Positions 26,810-35,413 of a stretch of DNA of 64,000 nucleotides are shown here, piece after piece; position 1 is the stretch's first letter; every line of letters starts with the position of its first letter. The notes under the pieces were generated by a model. That model was not told where the DNA came from and did not search any database. It was given only the letters and a program-made list of their open reading frames with translations. The stretch spans positions 310,001-374,000 of the forward strand of contig NZ_JABXWI010000005.1 of NCBI RefSeq assembly GCF_014930365.1. The letters are read 5' to 3'. Origin of the DNA: Streptomyces caniscabiei. GTDB lineage: Bacteria; Actinomycetota; Actinomycetes; Streptomycetales; Streptomycetaceae. The position numbers and the translations under genes were made by a program.

Positions 26810-28246
26810 TTACCTCACGTCGACGAGGGGGGTGAGGGGGACGGCGGGGTCGGCCCTGCGCGCGGGCGGGATCTGCGGCCGGGGTTCGAGGCCGAAGGTG
26901 GTGAAGGCGGTGCGGCCGGGCAGGGGGTAGGGCTCCTTGCCGGTGAGGGTGTTGAGGATGGTGGCGCTGCGCCAGGCGGCGAGGCCGAGGTCGGGGGCGC
27001 CGACGCCGTGGGTGTGCAGTTCGGCGTTCTGGACGTAGACGTGGCAGCCGGAGGCGGTGACGGACGGGTCGAGGATCATCCGGAACCTCTCGTCGACGCG
27101 GGGCCGCTCGCGGCTGTCGCGCCGCATGTACGGGTCGAGGCCGGCGAGGACGCGGTCCAGGGGGCGTTCGCGGTAGCCGGTGGCGAGGACGACGGCGTCG
27201 GTGGTGAGGCGGGAGCGGGTGCCCTGCTCGATGTGTTCGAGGTGGAGTTCGACGCGGGTGGTGGCGAGCCGGCCGGCGGTGCGGACGTGCACGCCGGGGG
27301 TGAGGACGGCGTCGGGCCAGCCGCCGTCGAGGGTGCGGCGGTACAGCTCGTCGTGGATGGCGGCGATGGTGTCGGTGCCGATGCCCTTGTGGAGCTGCCA
27401 CTGGGCGGCGACGAGCCGGTCCCGGGTGGGTTCGGCGAGGGCGTGGAAGTAGCGGGTGTAGTCGGGGGTGAAGTGCTCCAGGCCCAGCTTGGAGTACTCC
27501 ATGGGGGCGAACGCCTCGGTCCGGCCGAGCCAGTGCAGTCCCTCCCGGCCGGCGGGCCGGTGGCGGAGCAGGTCGAGGAAGACCTCGGCGCCGGACTGTC
27601 CGGCGCCGATGACGGTGACGTGCGGGGCGGTCAGCAGGCGGTCGCGCTCGCCGAGGTAGTCCGCGGCGTGGACGACGGGCACGCCGGCCGCCTCGACGAG
27701 CGGCTTGAGGGGTTCGGGCACATAGGGCTCGGTGCCGACGCCCAGCACGATGTTCCGGGCGTGGGTCCGGCCGAGCGCCTCGACCTCTCCGTCGGCGCCG
27801 AACCTGCTGAAGTCGACCTCGAACAGGTCCCGTTCGGGGTTCCAGCGCACCGAGTCGACCTGGTGGCCGAAGCGCAGTCCGGGCAGGTTCTCGGCGACCC
27901 AGCGGCAGTAGGCGTCGTACTCGGCGCGCTGGATGTGGAAGCGCTCGGCGAAGTAGAACGGGAAGAGCCGGTCGCGGGTCCTGAGGTAGTTCAGGAACGA
28001 CCAGGGGCTCACCGGGTCGGCGAGGGTCACCAGGTCGGCCAGGAACGGCACTTGGACGGTGGCGCCGTCGATGAGCAGCCCCGGGTGCCAGTCGAAGCCG
28101 GGGCGCCGCTCGTAGAAGACGGCGTCGAGTTCGGCGAGGGGGTGGGCGAGGGCGGCGAGGGAGAGGTTGGCCGGTCCGATGCCGATGCCGACGAGGTCGC
28201 GGGGGGCTTCGGGGTCGGGCTGGTCGTGCGCGGGGGTCGTGCTCAT
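26810..28246 (-). CDS. DesB-like lysine/ornithine N-monooxygenase
   Basis: ATG 28246 overlaps the stop codon of the upstream decarboxylase gene (ATGA), giving 478 residues; upstream frames are shadows. FAD site GIGIGPANLSLAAL (21-34), substrate/FAD segment WHPGLLIDGATVQVPFLADL, NADPH site VIGAGQSGAEVFLDLL and C-terminal VVLATGYRERPL place it with IucD/SidA/PvdA and DesB enzymes. They N-hydroxylate lysine, ornithine or a diamine at the terminal amine on the way to hydroxamate siderophores. With the decarboxylase next door, cadaverine or putrescine is the likely substrate. No acyltransferase or NIS synthetase lies nearby. Confidence 0.9.
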   Translation of the reverse strand: MSTTPAHDQPDPEAPRDLVGIGIGPANLSLAALAHPLAELDAVFYERRPGFDWHPGLLIDGATVQVPFLADLVTLADPVSPWSFLNYLRTRDRLFPFYFAERFHIQRAEYDAYCRWVAENLPGLRFGHQVDSVRWNPERDLFEVDFSRFGADGEVEALGRTHARNIVLGVGTEPYVPEPLKPLVEAAGVPVVHAADYLGERDRLLTAPHVTVIGAGQSGAEVFLDLLRHRPAGREGLHWLGRTEAFAPMEYSKLGLEHFTPDYTRYFHALAEPTRDRLVAAQWQLHKGIGTDTIAAIHDELYRRTLDGGWPDAVLTPGVHVRTAGRLATTRVELHLEHIEQGTRSRLTTDAVVLATGYRERPLDRVLAGLDPYMRRDSRERPRVDERFRMILDPSVTASGCHVYVQNAELHTHGVGAPDLGLAAWRSATILNTLTGKEPYPLPGRTAFTTFGLEPRPQIPPARRADPAVPLTPLVDVR

Positions 28247-29616
28247 GCGGGGGTGTGTCCTTCGGCGAGGCTTGCGCGGTCTACGAGCTTCAGCAGGGCG
28301 GTGAGGTCGTCCGGCCGGGCGTGGGGGTTGAGGAGGGTGGCCTTGAGCCACAGCCGGCCGTCGAGGACGGCGCGGCCCAAGACGGCCCGGCCGTCGTGGA
28401 GGAGCCGGCGGCGGACGGCGGCGACGGCGGAGTCGGGTGCTCCGGCGGGCCGGAAGAGGACCGTGCTGAGGGTGGGCCGGTCGTGCAGCTCGAAGCGGGG
28501 GTGTGCCTCGACGGTGGCGGCGAACTCCTGGGCGAGGGCGCAGACGTGGTCGACGAGCCGGCCGAGTCCGGTGCGCCCGAGGGTCTTGAGGGTGACGGCG
28601 GTCTTGAGGATGTCGGGCCGGCGGGTGGTGCGCAGCGACCGGCCGAGGAGGTCGGGCAGGCCGGCCTCGGTGTCGTCGTCGGCGTTGAGGTAGTCGGCGT
28701 GCTGGTGCAGGGCGGCGAGGTCTGCCGCGTCGCGTACGGCGAGGAGTCCGGCGGCGACCGGCTGCCAGCCCAGTTTGTGCAGGTCCAGGGTGACGGTGTG
28801 GGCGTGGGCGAGGCCGTCGAGCCGGGCTCGGTGGCGGTCGCTGAAGAGGAGGCCTCCGCCGTAGGCCGCGTCGACGTGGAGCCGGGCGCCGTGGGTGCGG
28901 CACAGGTCGGCGACGGCGGGCAGCGGGTCGATGAGTCCGGCGTCGGTGGTGCCGGCGGTGGCGGCGACGAGGAGGGGGCCCGGGAGGTGGGTGAGGGCGT
29001 CGTCCAGGGCGGCCGGGTCGAGGGTGCCGGCGGGGGTGGGGACGACGACGGGTTCGGGGAGGCCGAGCAGCCAGGCGGCGCGGGCCAGGGAGTGGTGGGC
29101 GTTGGCCCCGTGGACAAGCCGTACGCCCGGGTGGGCCTCCCGGGCCAGGAGCAGGGCGAGCTGGTTGGATTCGGTGCCCCCGGTGGTGACCAGCGCGTCG
29201 GCGGCGCCGGCCTCCTCGGCCAGGGCCCGCGTCACCAGGGCTTCGAGGGCGGAGGCGGCCGGGGCCTGGTCCCAGGAGTCGAGGGAGGGGTTCAGCACGG
29301 AGACGGCGAGGTCCGCGGCGGCGGCGACGGCCAGCGGCGGGGTGTGCAGATGGGCGGCGCAGAGGGGGTCGGCCGGGTCGGCGGTGCCGGCGGCGAGGGC
29401 CCGGACCAGTCGGTGCAGGGCGTCCGGGTCGCCGTCCGCGGGCAGCGGCTCGCCGAGGGCGTCCCGCACCCTCGCCGCGACGGCCTCCGGGCCGCCGGCC
29501 GGGAGGGGGCCGCCCCGTGTCTCGGCCCCTTCCCGCAACGCGTCGAGCACGGTGTCGAGCAACGGCCGGAGCGCGCCGGGACCTTGGGGTCCCGAGGCGA
29601 GAGGCGGGGCGGTCAT
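28243..29616 (-). CDS. DesA-like PLP-dependent amino acid decarboxylase
   Basis: ATG 29616 with GGAGGA five bases upstream gives 457 residues. It is a group II (fold type I) PLP decarboxylase: TTGGTESNQLALLLARE (144-160), HSLARAAWLLG, GTTDAGLIDP and HVDAAYGGG, with the PLP lysine Lys281 in LDLHKLGW. Closest relatives by pattern are DesA lysine decarboxylase and diaminobutyrate decarboxylases. It would make a diamine for the coupled N-monooxygenase. I saw no DmdR/DtxR iron box in the 200-bp upstream spacer, so iron control is not shown. pepN lies upstream on the same strand. Confidence 0.88.
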   Translation of the reverse strand: MTAPPLASGPQGPGALRPLLDTVLDALREGAETRGGPLPAGGPEAVAARVRDALGEPLPADGDPDALHRLVRALAAGTADPADPLCAAHLHTPPLAVAAAADLAVSVLNPSLDSWDQAPAASALEALVTRALAEEAGAADALVTTGGTESNQLALLLAREAHPGVRLVHGANAHHSLARAAWLLGLPEPVVVPTPAGTLDPAALDDALTHLPGPLLVAATAGTTDAGLIDPLPAVADLCRTHGARLHVDAAYGGGLLFSDRHRARLDGLAHAHTVTLDLHKLGWQPVAAGLLAVRDAADLAALHQHADYLNADDDTEAGLPDLLGRSLRTTRRPDILKTAVTLKTLGRTGLGRLVDHVCALAQEFAATVEAHPRFELHDRPTLSTVLFRPAGAPDSAVAAVRRRLLHDGRAVLGRAVLDGRLWLKATLLNPHARPDDLTALLKLVDRASLAEGHTPA

Positions 29617-29720
29617 GGGTTCCTCCGAGCACGGGGAATCCCATCTTGTACGCCAATCGGGTGCCGAGCCCGAAAAGGCGGCTGATTACAACCAAAAGAG
29701 GGTAGTGCAGCGCGCCCGAG

Positions 29721-29748
29721 AGGGGCGCGGGGAACTGCGCGACCAGCC
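29721..29748. repeat. Dispersed palindromic repeat, second copy
   Basis: The core GGGGCGCGGGGAACTGCGCG followed by ACCAGCC matches the right arm of the 6416-6565 element with one difference. It lies between the pepN stop codon and the decarboxylase start. Confidence 0.7.
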
Positions 29749-29811
29749 ACACACGGCCGCAAGCCCGCAGAACACCCGAACCCCCAGGGCGGAACCCGGA
29801 AAACCGGCCCC

Positions 29812-32316
29812 CTACGCTTCGCGCACGCGCAGGGCACGCGCCAGGTCGTCCAGCTGATCCACCAGCTTCCGCCGCAGCGCCGGGATCACCTCGCCGTCCT
29901 CAAGACACCGCTCCCCCAGCCCCAGCGTCTGCGGATCCACCGCGTACACGGGGAACGCCCACCGCCCCGCCGCTTCCGCGATCGCCGGTCCGCGCCGAGC
30001 GGCAAGCGACACCGCGTCGGCCCAGTAGCGCTCGACGTACTCCGTGAGGAGGTCCGCCTGTTCGGGCTGCCAGAACCCCTGGGCCGTGGCGGTGAACAGG
30101 TAGTTGGAGAGGTCGTCGGCGGTGAACATGGCCTCCCAGGCCGCCCGCTTGGCCTCCGGGTCGGGCAGCGCGGCCCGGCAGCGGGCGGCGCCTTCCCGGC
30201 CGCTGGCGCTGGGGTCCCGCTCCAGTTCGGCGTCGATCGTGGCGGTGTCGACCGCGCCGAGGACGGCGAGCCGGCCGAGGACGCGCCAGCGCAGTTCGGG
30301 GTCGAGTTCGGGTCCGCCCGGCACCGTGCCGTCGGCGAGCCAGGCGGCGATGGTCTCGGGGTGGGCGGCGACGTCGATGAAGTGGCGTACGGCGGTGAGG
30401 CGCAGGCCGGGGTTGTCGCCGTCCTCGGTGCGGCGGATGAGGTCGCGGCACAGGGAGCCGAGGGTGGCCAGGCCCGCGGCGCGCTGCTCGGGGGCGAGGA
30501 AGCGGTCGGCGACCTGGGTGCCGGCGAAGGCGAGGACGCCCTGGACGATGGCGAGGTCGCTCTCGCGGGGCAGGTGGGTGCGGGCCGCCTCCAGGTAGGC
30601 GGTGGGCGGGAGTTCCGCGTCGCGCACGGCGTCGCGCAGGGCGTTCCAGACGACGGCGCGGGTGAGCGGGTCGGGCAGGCCGCAGAGGTGGCCGGTGACG
30701 GCGGTGAAGGACTCGGGGTCGAAGCGGACCTTGGCGTAGGTGAGGTCGCCGTCGTTGAGGAGGAGGAGTGCGGGCCGCTTGCCGATGGGTTGGGGGTCGG
30801 TCTGGGGGAGGTCGAGTTCGACGCGGTCGCGGAGGGTGAGGTGGCCCTGGTCGTCGCCGTGGTCCTGGTCGTAGAGGCCGACGGCGATGCGGTGGGGGCG
30901 GGTGCCGGCGTGGTCGACGGTGAGGGTGTAGGTGCCGTCGGCGGCGCGGGTGACCTTGGGGGTGAGGGTGTCGACGCCGGTGGTGCGCAGCCAGGCGTCG
31001 GCCCAGGCGTGGACGTCGCGTTCGGTGGCGCCGGCGAGGTTGTCGATGAAGTCGGCGAGGGTGGCGTTGCCGAAGCGGTGGCGGGTGAAGTGGGCGTTGA
31101 TGCCGGCGAGGAAGTCCTTCTCGCCGAGCCAGGCGACGAGTTGGCGCAGGGCGGAGGCGCCCTTGGCGTAGGAGATGCCGTCGAAGTTGAGGAGGGCGGC
31201 GGCGGTGTCGTCGACGTTCTCGGGGGCGACGGGGTGGGTGGAGGGGCGCTGGTCGGCGTCGTAGCCCCAGGCCTTGCGGGCGACGCCGAAGTCGACCCAG
31301 GTGTCGGCGAAGCGGCTGGCCTCGGTGAGGGTCTGGTAGCCCATGTACTCGGCGAAGGACTCGTTCAGCCAGATGTCGTCCCACCACTTGAGCGTGACGA
31401 GGTCGCCGAACCACATGTGGGCCATCTCGTGGGCGATGACCATGGCGCGGGTCTGGCGTTCGGTGTCGGTGACGGCGGAGCGGTAGACGAACTCGTCGCG
31501 GAAGGTGACGAGGCCGGGGTTCTCCATGGCGCCGGCGTTGAACTCGGGGACGAAGGCCTGGTCGTAGGAGTCGAAGGGGTACGGCTCCTCGAACTTCTCG
31601 TGGTAGCGGTCGAAGAGGGCGCGGGTGACGTCGAGGATCTCGTCGGCGTCGGTGTCGAGGTGGGGGGCGAGGGAGCGGCGGCAGTGGATGCCGAAGGGCA
31701 GGCCGCGGTGTTCGGTGCGGACGGAGTGCCAGGGGCCGGCGGCGACGGCGACGAGGTAGGTGGAGATCAGCGGGGTGGTGGCGGCCCGCCAGGTGCCGTC
31801 GTCTCGTCGTTCGGTGACGCCGTTGGCGAGGACGGTCCAGCCTTCGGGGGCGGTGACGGTGAGGTCGAAGGCGGCCTTGAGGTCGGGCTGGTCGAAGGCG
31901 GCGAAGACGCGCTGCACGTCGTCCATGAAGAGCTGGGTGTAGACGTAGGTCTCGCCGTCGGTGGGGTCGGTGAAGCGGTGCATGCCCTCGCCGGTGCGGG
32001 AGTAGCGCATGGCGGCGTCGACGCGCAGTTCGTGGTCGCCCGGGGTGAGGCCCTTGAGGGTGAGGCGGTTGCCGTCGAGGGTCGCCGGGTCGAGGGCTTC
32101 GCCGTCGAGGGTGACGGAGCGCAGCTCGGCGGGCTTGAGCTCGACGAAGGTGTCCGCGGCCTTCTTCTTCCCCCGCACGGTGAAGTGGATGACGGTACGG
32201 GAGTCGAAGGTCTCGTCGCCGCGCGTGAGGTCGAGTGCGATCTCGTAGCGGTGGACGTCGAGGAGCCGAGCACGGGCATGCGCTTCGTCGCGCGTCAGTA
32301 CGGACATGAGGGACAT
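29812..32316 (-). CDS. pepN: Aminopeptidase N (M1 family)
   Basis: 834 residues from ATG 32316 (ATG 32307, three codons later, is also possible). It is an M1 zinc aminopeptidase: exopeptidase motif GAMEN, zinc site HEMAH (His296, His300) with catalytic Glu297 and third ligand Glu319 (NESFAEY), N-terminal beta domain and long C-terminal helical ERAP1-like domain. It is cytoplasmic and removes N-terminal residues from peptides. Length is within the usual 830-860. The short intergenic gap to the DesA-like gene holds a dispersed repeat. Confidence 0.96.
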   Translation of the reverse strand: MSLMSVLTRDEAHARARLLDVHRYEIALDLTRGDETFDSRTVIHFTVRGKKKAADTFVELKPAELRSVTLDGEALDPATLDGNRLTLKGLTPGDHELRVDAAMRYSRTGEGMHRFTDPTDGETYVYTQLFMDDVQRVFAAFDQPDLKAAFDLTVTAPEGWTVLANGVTERRDDGTWRAATTPLISTYLVAVAAGPWHSVRTEHRGLPFGIHCRRSLAPHLDTDADEILDVTRALFDRYHEKFEEPYPFDSYDQAFVPEFNAGAMENPGLVTFRDEFVYRSAVTDTERQTRAMVIAHEMAHMWFGDLVTLKWWDDIWLNESFAEYMGYQTLTEASRFADTWVDFGVARKAWGYDADQRPSTHPVAPENVDDTAAALLNFDGISYAKGASALRQLVAWLGEKDFLAGINAHFTRHRFGNATLADFIDNLAGATERDVHAWADAWLRTTGVDTLTPKVTRAADGTYTLTVDHAGTRPHRIAVGLYDQDHGDDQGHLTLRDRVELDLPQTDPQPIGKRPALLLLNDGDLTYAKVRFDPESFTAVTGHLCGLPDPLTRAVVWNALRDAVRDAELPPTAYLEAARTHLPRESDLAIVQGVLAFAGTQVADRFLAPEQRAAGLATLGSLCRDLIRRTEDGDNPGLRLTAVRHFIDVAAHPETIAAWLADGTVPGGPELDPELRWRVLGRLAVLGAVDTATIDAELERDPSASGREGAARCRAALPDPEAKRAAWEAMFTADDLSNYLFTATAQGFWQPEQADLLTEYVERYWADAVSLAARRGPAIAEAAGRWAFPVYAVDPQTLGLGERCLEDGEVIPALRRKLVDQLDDLARALRVREA

Positions 32317-32408
32317 GCTGCCTGATGCCCTTGACGCAGGACAGGGGCGGGCCTGGTACGCGACCTATGTCCGGTCGTACGCGCCGTGTGCCCCGGCCGT
32401 ATGCGGGC

Positions 32409-32933
32409 CTATGCCCGGTCCTTCGCGCCGTCGGCCTGCGCGGGGACGCGCCCCTTGTCGCGCCGGCCGTCGTCGCCGCGGCGCTTGATCTCGTCGTGGT
32501 CCTTGAGGCGGGCGCGCAGGTCGCGGACCTCGCGTTCCAGGGCGTGGGAGCGTTCGTGGGCGTCGTAGAGGTAGCGGACCTTGGTGCGCAGGGCCCAGGG
32601 GTCGATGGGTTTCATGACGAGGTCGGCGACGCCGAGGCGGTAGGCGGTGGCGGTGAGTTCGGCGTCGGGGCCGAAGCCGGTGAGGAGGATGACGGGGATG
32701 TGCTGGGTCTGTTCGACGCCGCGCATGTAGCGGACGACGTCGAGGCCGCTGACGCCGGGCATGCGGACGTCGAGGAGGAGCAGGCCGACCTGGCCGCGCA
32801 GGACTTCCTTGAGTGCCGCGTCGCCGCTGGTGGCGCGCGTCAGCAGGTAGCCCAGCGGGGCCAGGGCGCTCTCCAGGGCGTACAGCGTGTCCTCATGGTC
32901 GTCGACGATGAGGATCTTGGCTTCCGACGGCAT
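32409..32933 (-). CDS. Receiver-only response regulator with C-terminal coiled coil
   Basis: 174 residues. The receiver domain (1-125) has Asp11/Asp12, phosphoacceptor Asp55 (LLLLDVRMPG), a Thr switch (LLTGFGP) and Lys108 (VMKPID). There is no DNA-binding or enzymatic output domain. Instead, residues 125-160 are a charged coiled coil (HALEREVRDLRARLKDHDEI), then a Lys/Arg-rich tail. It may act by dimerising with a partner or as a phosphorylation-dependent adaptor. No kinase gene is adjacent. It lies just upstream of pepN on the same strand, with 92 bases between. Confidence 0.87.
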   Translation of the reverse strand: MPSEAKILIVDDHEDTLYALESALAPLGYLLTRATSGDAALKEVLRGQVGLLLLDVRMPGVSGLDVVRYMRGVEQTQHIPVILLTGFGPDAELTATAYRLGVADLVMKPIDPWALRTKVRYLYDAHERSHALEREVRDLRARLKDHDEIKRRGDDGRRDKGRVPAQADGAKDRA

Positions 32934-33004
32934 GGCTACTCACGTTGTGTGGTCGATTCCTGACGAGGAGTGCCCACGCAGGATGCCCTCTGGAGGAGCC
33001 GATG

Positions 33005-33382
33005 TCACTCCCCCGCGTCCGCCGCCGTGCCGTTCTGGGCGTCGTCCGCGATGCGTTCGTGGTGCCGGATGACCTCGGCGATGATGAAGTTCAGCAGCTT
33101 CTCCGCGAACGCCGGGTCGAGTTTGGCGCTTTCGGCCAGTGTGCGCAGGCGGTCGATCTGCTGGGCCTCGCGGCCCGGGTCGGCGGCGGGCAGTTGGTGC
33201 GCGGCCTTGAGGTGGCCGACCCGCTGGGTGCACTTGAAGCGTTCGGCGAGCATGTGGACGACGGCGGCGTCGATGTTGTCGATGCTGTCGCGCAGTCGGG
33301 TGAGTTCGGCCCGTACGTCCGCGTCGACGTCGCCGGCCGGGGCGCTGCCGCTGTTCGCCTGGTTGGTGTTGCTGGTGGTCAT
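33005..33382 (-). CDS. Chorismate mutase (AroQ type)
   Basis: ATG 33382, 8 bases after AGGG, gives 125 residues; GTG 33391 would be too close to the same AGGG. The AroQ helical signature is clear after a polar N-terminus: LRDSIDNIDAAVVHMLAERF, CTQRVGHLKAAHQLPAADPG (Arg, Lys and Glu pocket residues) and FAEKLLNFIIAEVIRHHERI. It rearranges chorismate to prephenate for Phe/Tyr synthesis. It is divergent from the HExxH protein across 83 bases and upstream of the response regulator. Confidence 0.92.
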   Translation of the reverse strand: MTTSNTNQANSGSAPAGDVDADVRAELTRLRDSIDNIDAAVVHMLAERFKCTQRVGHLKAAHQLPAADPGREAQQIDRLRTLAESAKLDPAFAEKLLNFIIAEVIRHHERIADDAQNGTAADAGE

Positions 33383-33465
33383 GGTCGTCACCCTACGACG
33401 CCGTGGTTGGCGGCCCGCACCGGCTTAGAGTGGAACGTATCGGGGCGTCTTCTGGGGGTGCGGAC

Positions 33466-34368
33466 GTGGCGAACGGCGGACCTGTCGAACACGGCTACCC
33501 GCACCTGGACCTGGTGCGGGCGTCGATCACCGCCCTGTACAAGCGGCTCTCGTACGACACGATCCAGACCTTCGCCACCAGTGTGGCCCCGGTCGACGTG
33601 GCGTTCTGCGACACCGACGATCTGCATCTGGGGGCGCAGCGGGTGGCGCGGGAGCTGGTGCGGCACTACCGGCTGCCGGACGCCCGGATGATCGTCGGGT
33701 TCCGGGAGATGACGCACGCGGCGCATGTCGAGCTGGCGGCGGGGCCGGAGTACTTCGTCGAGCTGAACGACCGGTTCCGCAGGCATCGGCGGGACATCGG
33801 GGCGGCGCTCGCGCACGAGGTGATGCATGTCTATCTGCACCGGCTCGGGCTGTCCTTCCCCGGCGTCCGCGAGAACGAGATCCTGACGGACACGGCGACG
33901 ACGTATCTGGGGGCGGGGTGGCTGCTGCTGGACGCGTACCGGGAGGACGCCGCGTCGTCGCAGAAGCTGGGGTATCTGACGCCGGAGGAGTTCGGGTACG
34001 TGCTGGCCAAGCGGGCGCAGTTGTTCGACGAGGATCCGTCGGTGTGGTTCACCAGCGCGCAGGCGTATTCCGCGTACGCGCAGGGCCGGGAGCGGGCGCG
34101 GAGCGACGAGCGGCAGCCGCCGCTGACTGCGGCGGGGTGGGCGGGGCGGCGGCGGTATGCGCGGGACCGGCGTCATGCGCGGGACGACCTGCGGTCGGCT
34201 CGGCCGGGGGGTGCGGGGGTCTCGTACGCGTTCACGCCGGAGGAGCGGGGGGTGTTGCGGGTGTCGTTTCCCTGTCCGACGTGTCATCAGCGGATTCGGG
34301 TGCCGGTGCGGGGGCGGGTGCGGGCCCGGTGTGGGTTGTGTCGGACGGTGTTGGAGTGTGACACGTAG
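33466..34368 (+). CDS. HExxH metallopeptidase-like protein with C-terminal zinc ribbon
   Basis: GTG 33466, nine bases after GGGGG, gives 300 residues. A gluzincin-like core HEVMHVYLH (His117, Glu118, His121) is followed by a possible third ligand Glu138 or Asp142 (NEILTDTATTYLGAG). The last 30 residues form a zinc ribbon (CPTC ... CGLC ... C). A buried pattern at 40-105 precedes the metal site. No signal peptide or membrane segment is seen, so it is probably cytoplasmic. I do not recognise a named family; peptidase activity is inferred from the HExxH motif only. Confidence 0.8.
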   Translation: MANGGPVEHGYPHLDLVRASITALYKRLSYDTIQTFATSVAPVDVAFCDTDDLHLGAQRVARELVRHYRLPDARMIVGFREMTHAAHVELAAGPEYFVELNDRFRRHRRDIGAALAHEVMHVYLHRLGLSFPGVRENEILTDTATTYLGAGWLLLDAYREDAASSQKLGYLTPEEFGYVLAKRAQLFDEDPSVWFTSAQAYSAYAQGRERARSDERQPPLTAAGWAGRRRYARDRRHARDDLRSARPGGAGVSYAFTPEERGVLRVSFPCPTCHQRIRVPVRGRVRARCGLCRTVLECDT

Positions 34369-34434
34369 GTTTTTGGGCGGGGGGAGCGGGAGGGGTGGGG
34401 TGGTTCGGTGCGTCGGCGGGTGCGGGTTCGTCGT

Positions 34435-34467
34435 GGCTTCTCGCGCGGTTCCCCGCGCCCCTTGAAG
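34435..34467. repeat. Dispersed palindromic repeat, third copy (inverted)
   Basis: GGCTTCTCGCGCGGTTCCCC and the following CGCGCCCCTTGAA match the left arm of the 6416-6565 element, including its preceding GGCTTC. It fills the spacer between the convergent HExxH gene and the SDR gene at 34481. Confidence 0.72.
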
Positions 34468-34480
34468 GGTCCGGCCCCGG

Positions 34481-35413
34481 TCATGAGGCGCCGTAGGCCG
34501 GGCGTGGCCTTTCGGCTTCCGCCAGGAGCTTTCGTACGGTCTCCCCGGCGCCCTCCGGGGTCCAGCGGGCTCCGTTGTCCCTGGTCGGGCCGGGACGCCA
34601 GCCTTCCATGACGGTGATGCGGCCGCCCTCCGTCTCGAAGACGCGGCCGGTGACGCCGTCGCTCGCGGCGGAACCCAGCCAGACCACCAGGGGCGAGACG
34701 TTCTCGGGGGCCATGGCGTCGAAGCCGGTGCCGGGGGCGGTCATCGTCTCGGCGAAGACCGTCTCGGTCATCCTGGTGCGGGCCGCGGGGGCGATGGCGT
34801 TGACCTGGACGCCGTAGCGGGCGAGTTCGGCGGCGGCGACGAGGGTGAGGCCGACGATGCCGGCCTTGGCGGCGCTGTAGTTGCCCTGGCCGAGTGAGCC
34901 CAGCAGGCCCGCACCGCTGCTGGTGTTGACGATGCGCGCGGTCGGTGTCCGGCCCGCCTTGGTCTCCGCGCGCCAGTGGACGGCCGCGTGCCTCAGGGGC
35001 AGGAAGTGGCCCTTGAGGTGGACGCGGAGGACGGCGTCCCAGTCGTCCTCGTCCAGGTTGACGAGCATGCGGTCGCGCAGGAAGCCGGCGTTGTTGACGA
35101 GGGTGTCGAGCCGGCCGTAGGTGTCCAGGGCGGTCCGCACGAGGGAGGCGGCGCCGTCGGTCGTGGCGACGTCCCCGCCGTGCGCGACCGCGTCCCCTCC
35201 CCCGGCGCGGATCTCCTCGACGACCCGGGCGGCGGGGCTGTCGGGGTCCGGTGAGCCGTCGAGTCCCACGCCGAGGTCGTTGACGACCACGCGGGCGCCC
35301 TCGGCGGCGTACGCCAGCGCGTGCGCGCGCCCGAGGCCGCGGCCCGCGCCGGTCACGACGACCACGCGCCCTTCGCAGAGCCGCCCCGCGCGGTACCGGT
35401 CCGTGCCGCTCAT
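34481..35413 (-). CDS. SDR family oxidoreductase of the HIP/steroid cluster (Rv3548c-like)
   Basis: ATG 35413 overlaps the stop codon of the preceding SDR gene (ATGA), giving 310 residues; upstream extension is a shadow. NAD(P) site VVVTGAGRGLGRAHAL, NNAG (LVNNAGFLRD), catalytic Ser in NTSSGAG and YSAAK. The long form with the NDLG segment after beta-2 resembles the dehydrogenase unit of multifunctional beta-oxidation enzymes and the mycobacterial Rv3548c dehydrogenase. Probable role: 3-hydroxyacyl-CoA oxidation during degradation of steroid ring C/D intermediates (inference from neighbours). Last gene of a two-gene operon. Confidence 0.88.
   Translation of the reverse strand: MSGTDRYRAGRLCEGRVVVVTGAGRGLGRAHALAYAAEGARVVVNDLGVGLDGSPDPDSPAARVVEEIRAGGGDAVAHGGDVATTDGAASLVRTALDTYGRLDTLVNNAGFLRDRMLVNLDEDDWDAVLRVHLKGHFLPLRHAAVHWRAETKAGRTPTARIVNTSSGAGLLGSLGQGNYSAAKAGIVGLTLVAAAELARYGVQVNAIAPAARTRMTETVFAETMTAPGTGFDAMAPENVSPLVVWLGSAASDGVTGRVFETEGGRITVMEGWRPGPTRDNGARWTPEGAGETVRKLLAEAERPRPAYGAS

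Noticed and set aside
29617..29811. A DmdR/DtxR iron box before the DesA-like gene
   Set aside because: I found no TTAGGTTAGGC-type palindrome in the spacer.
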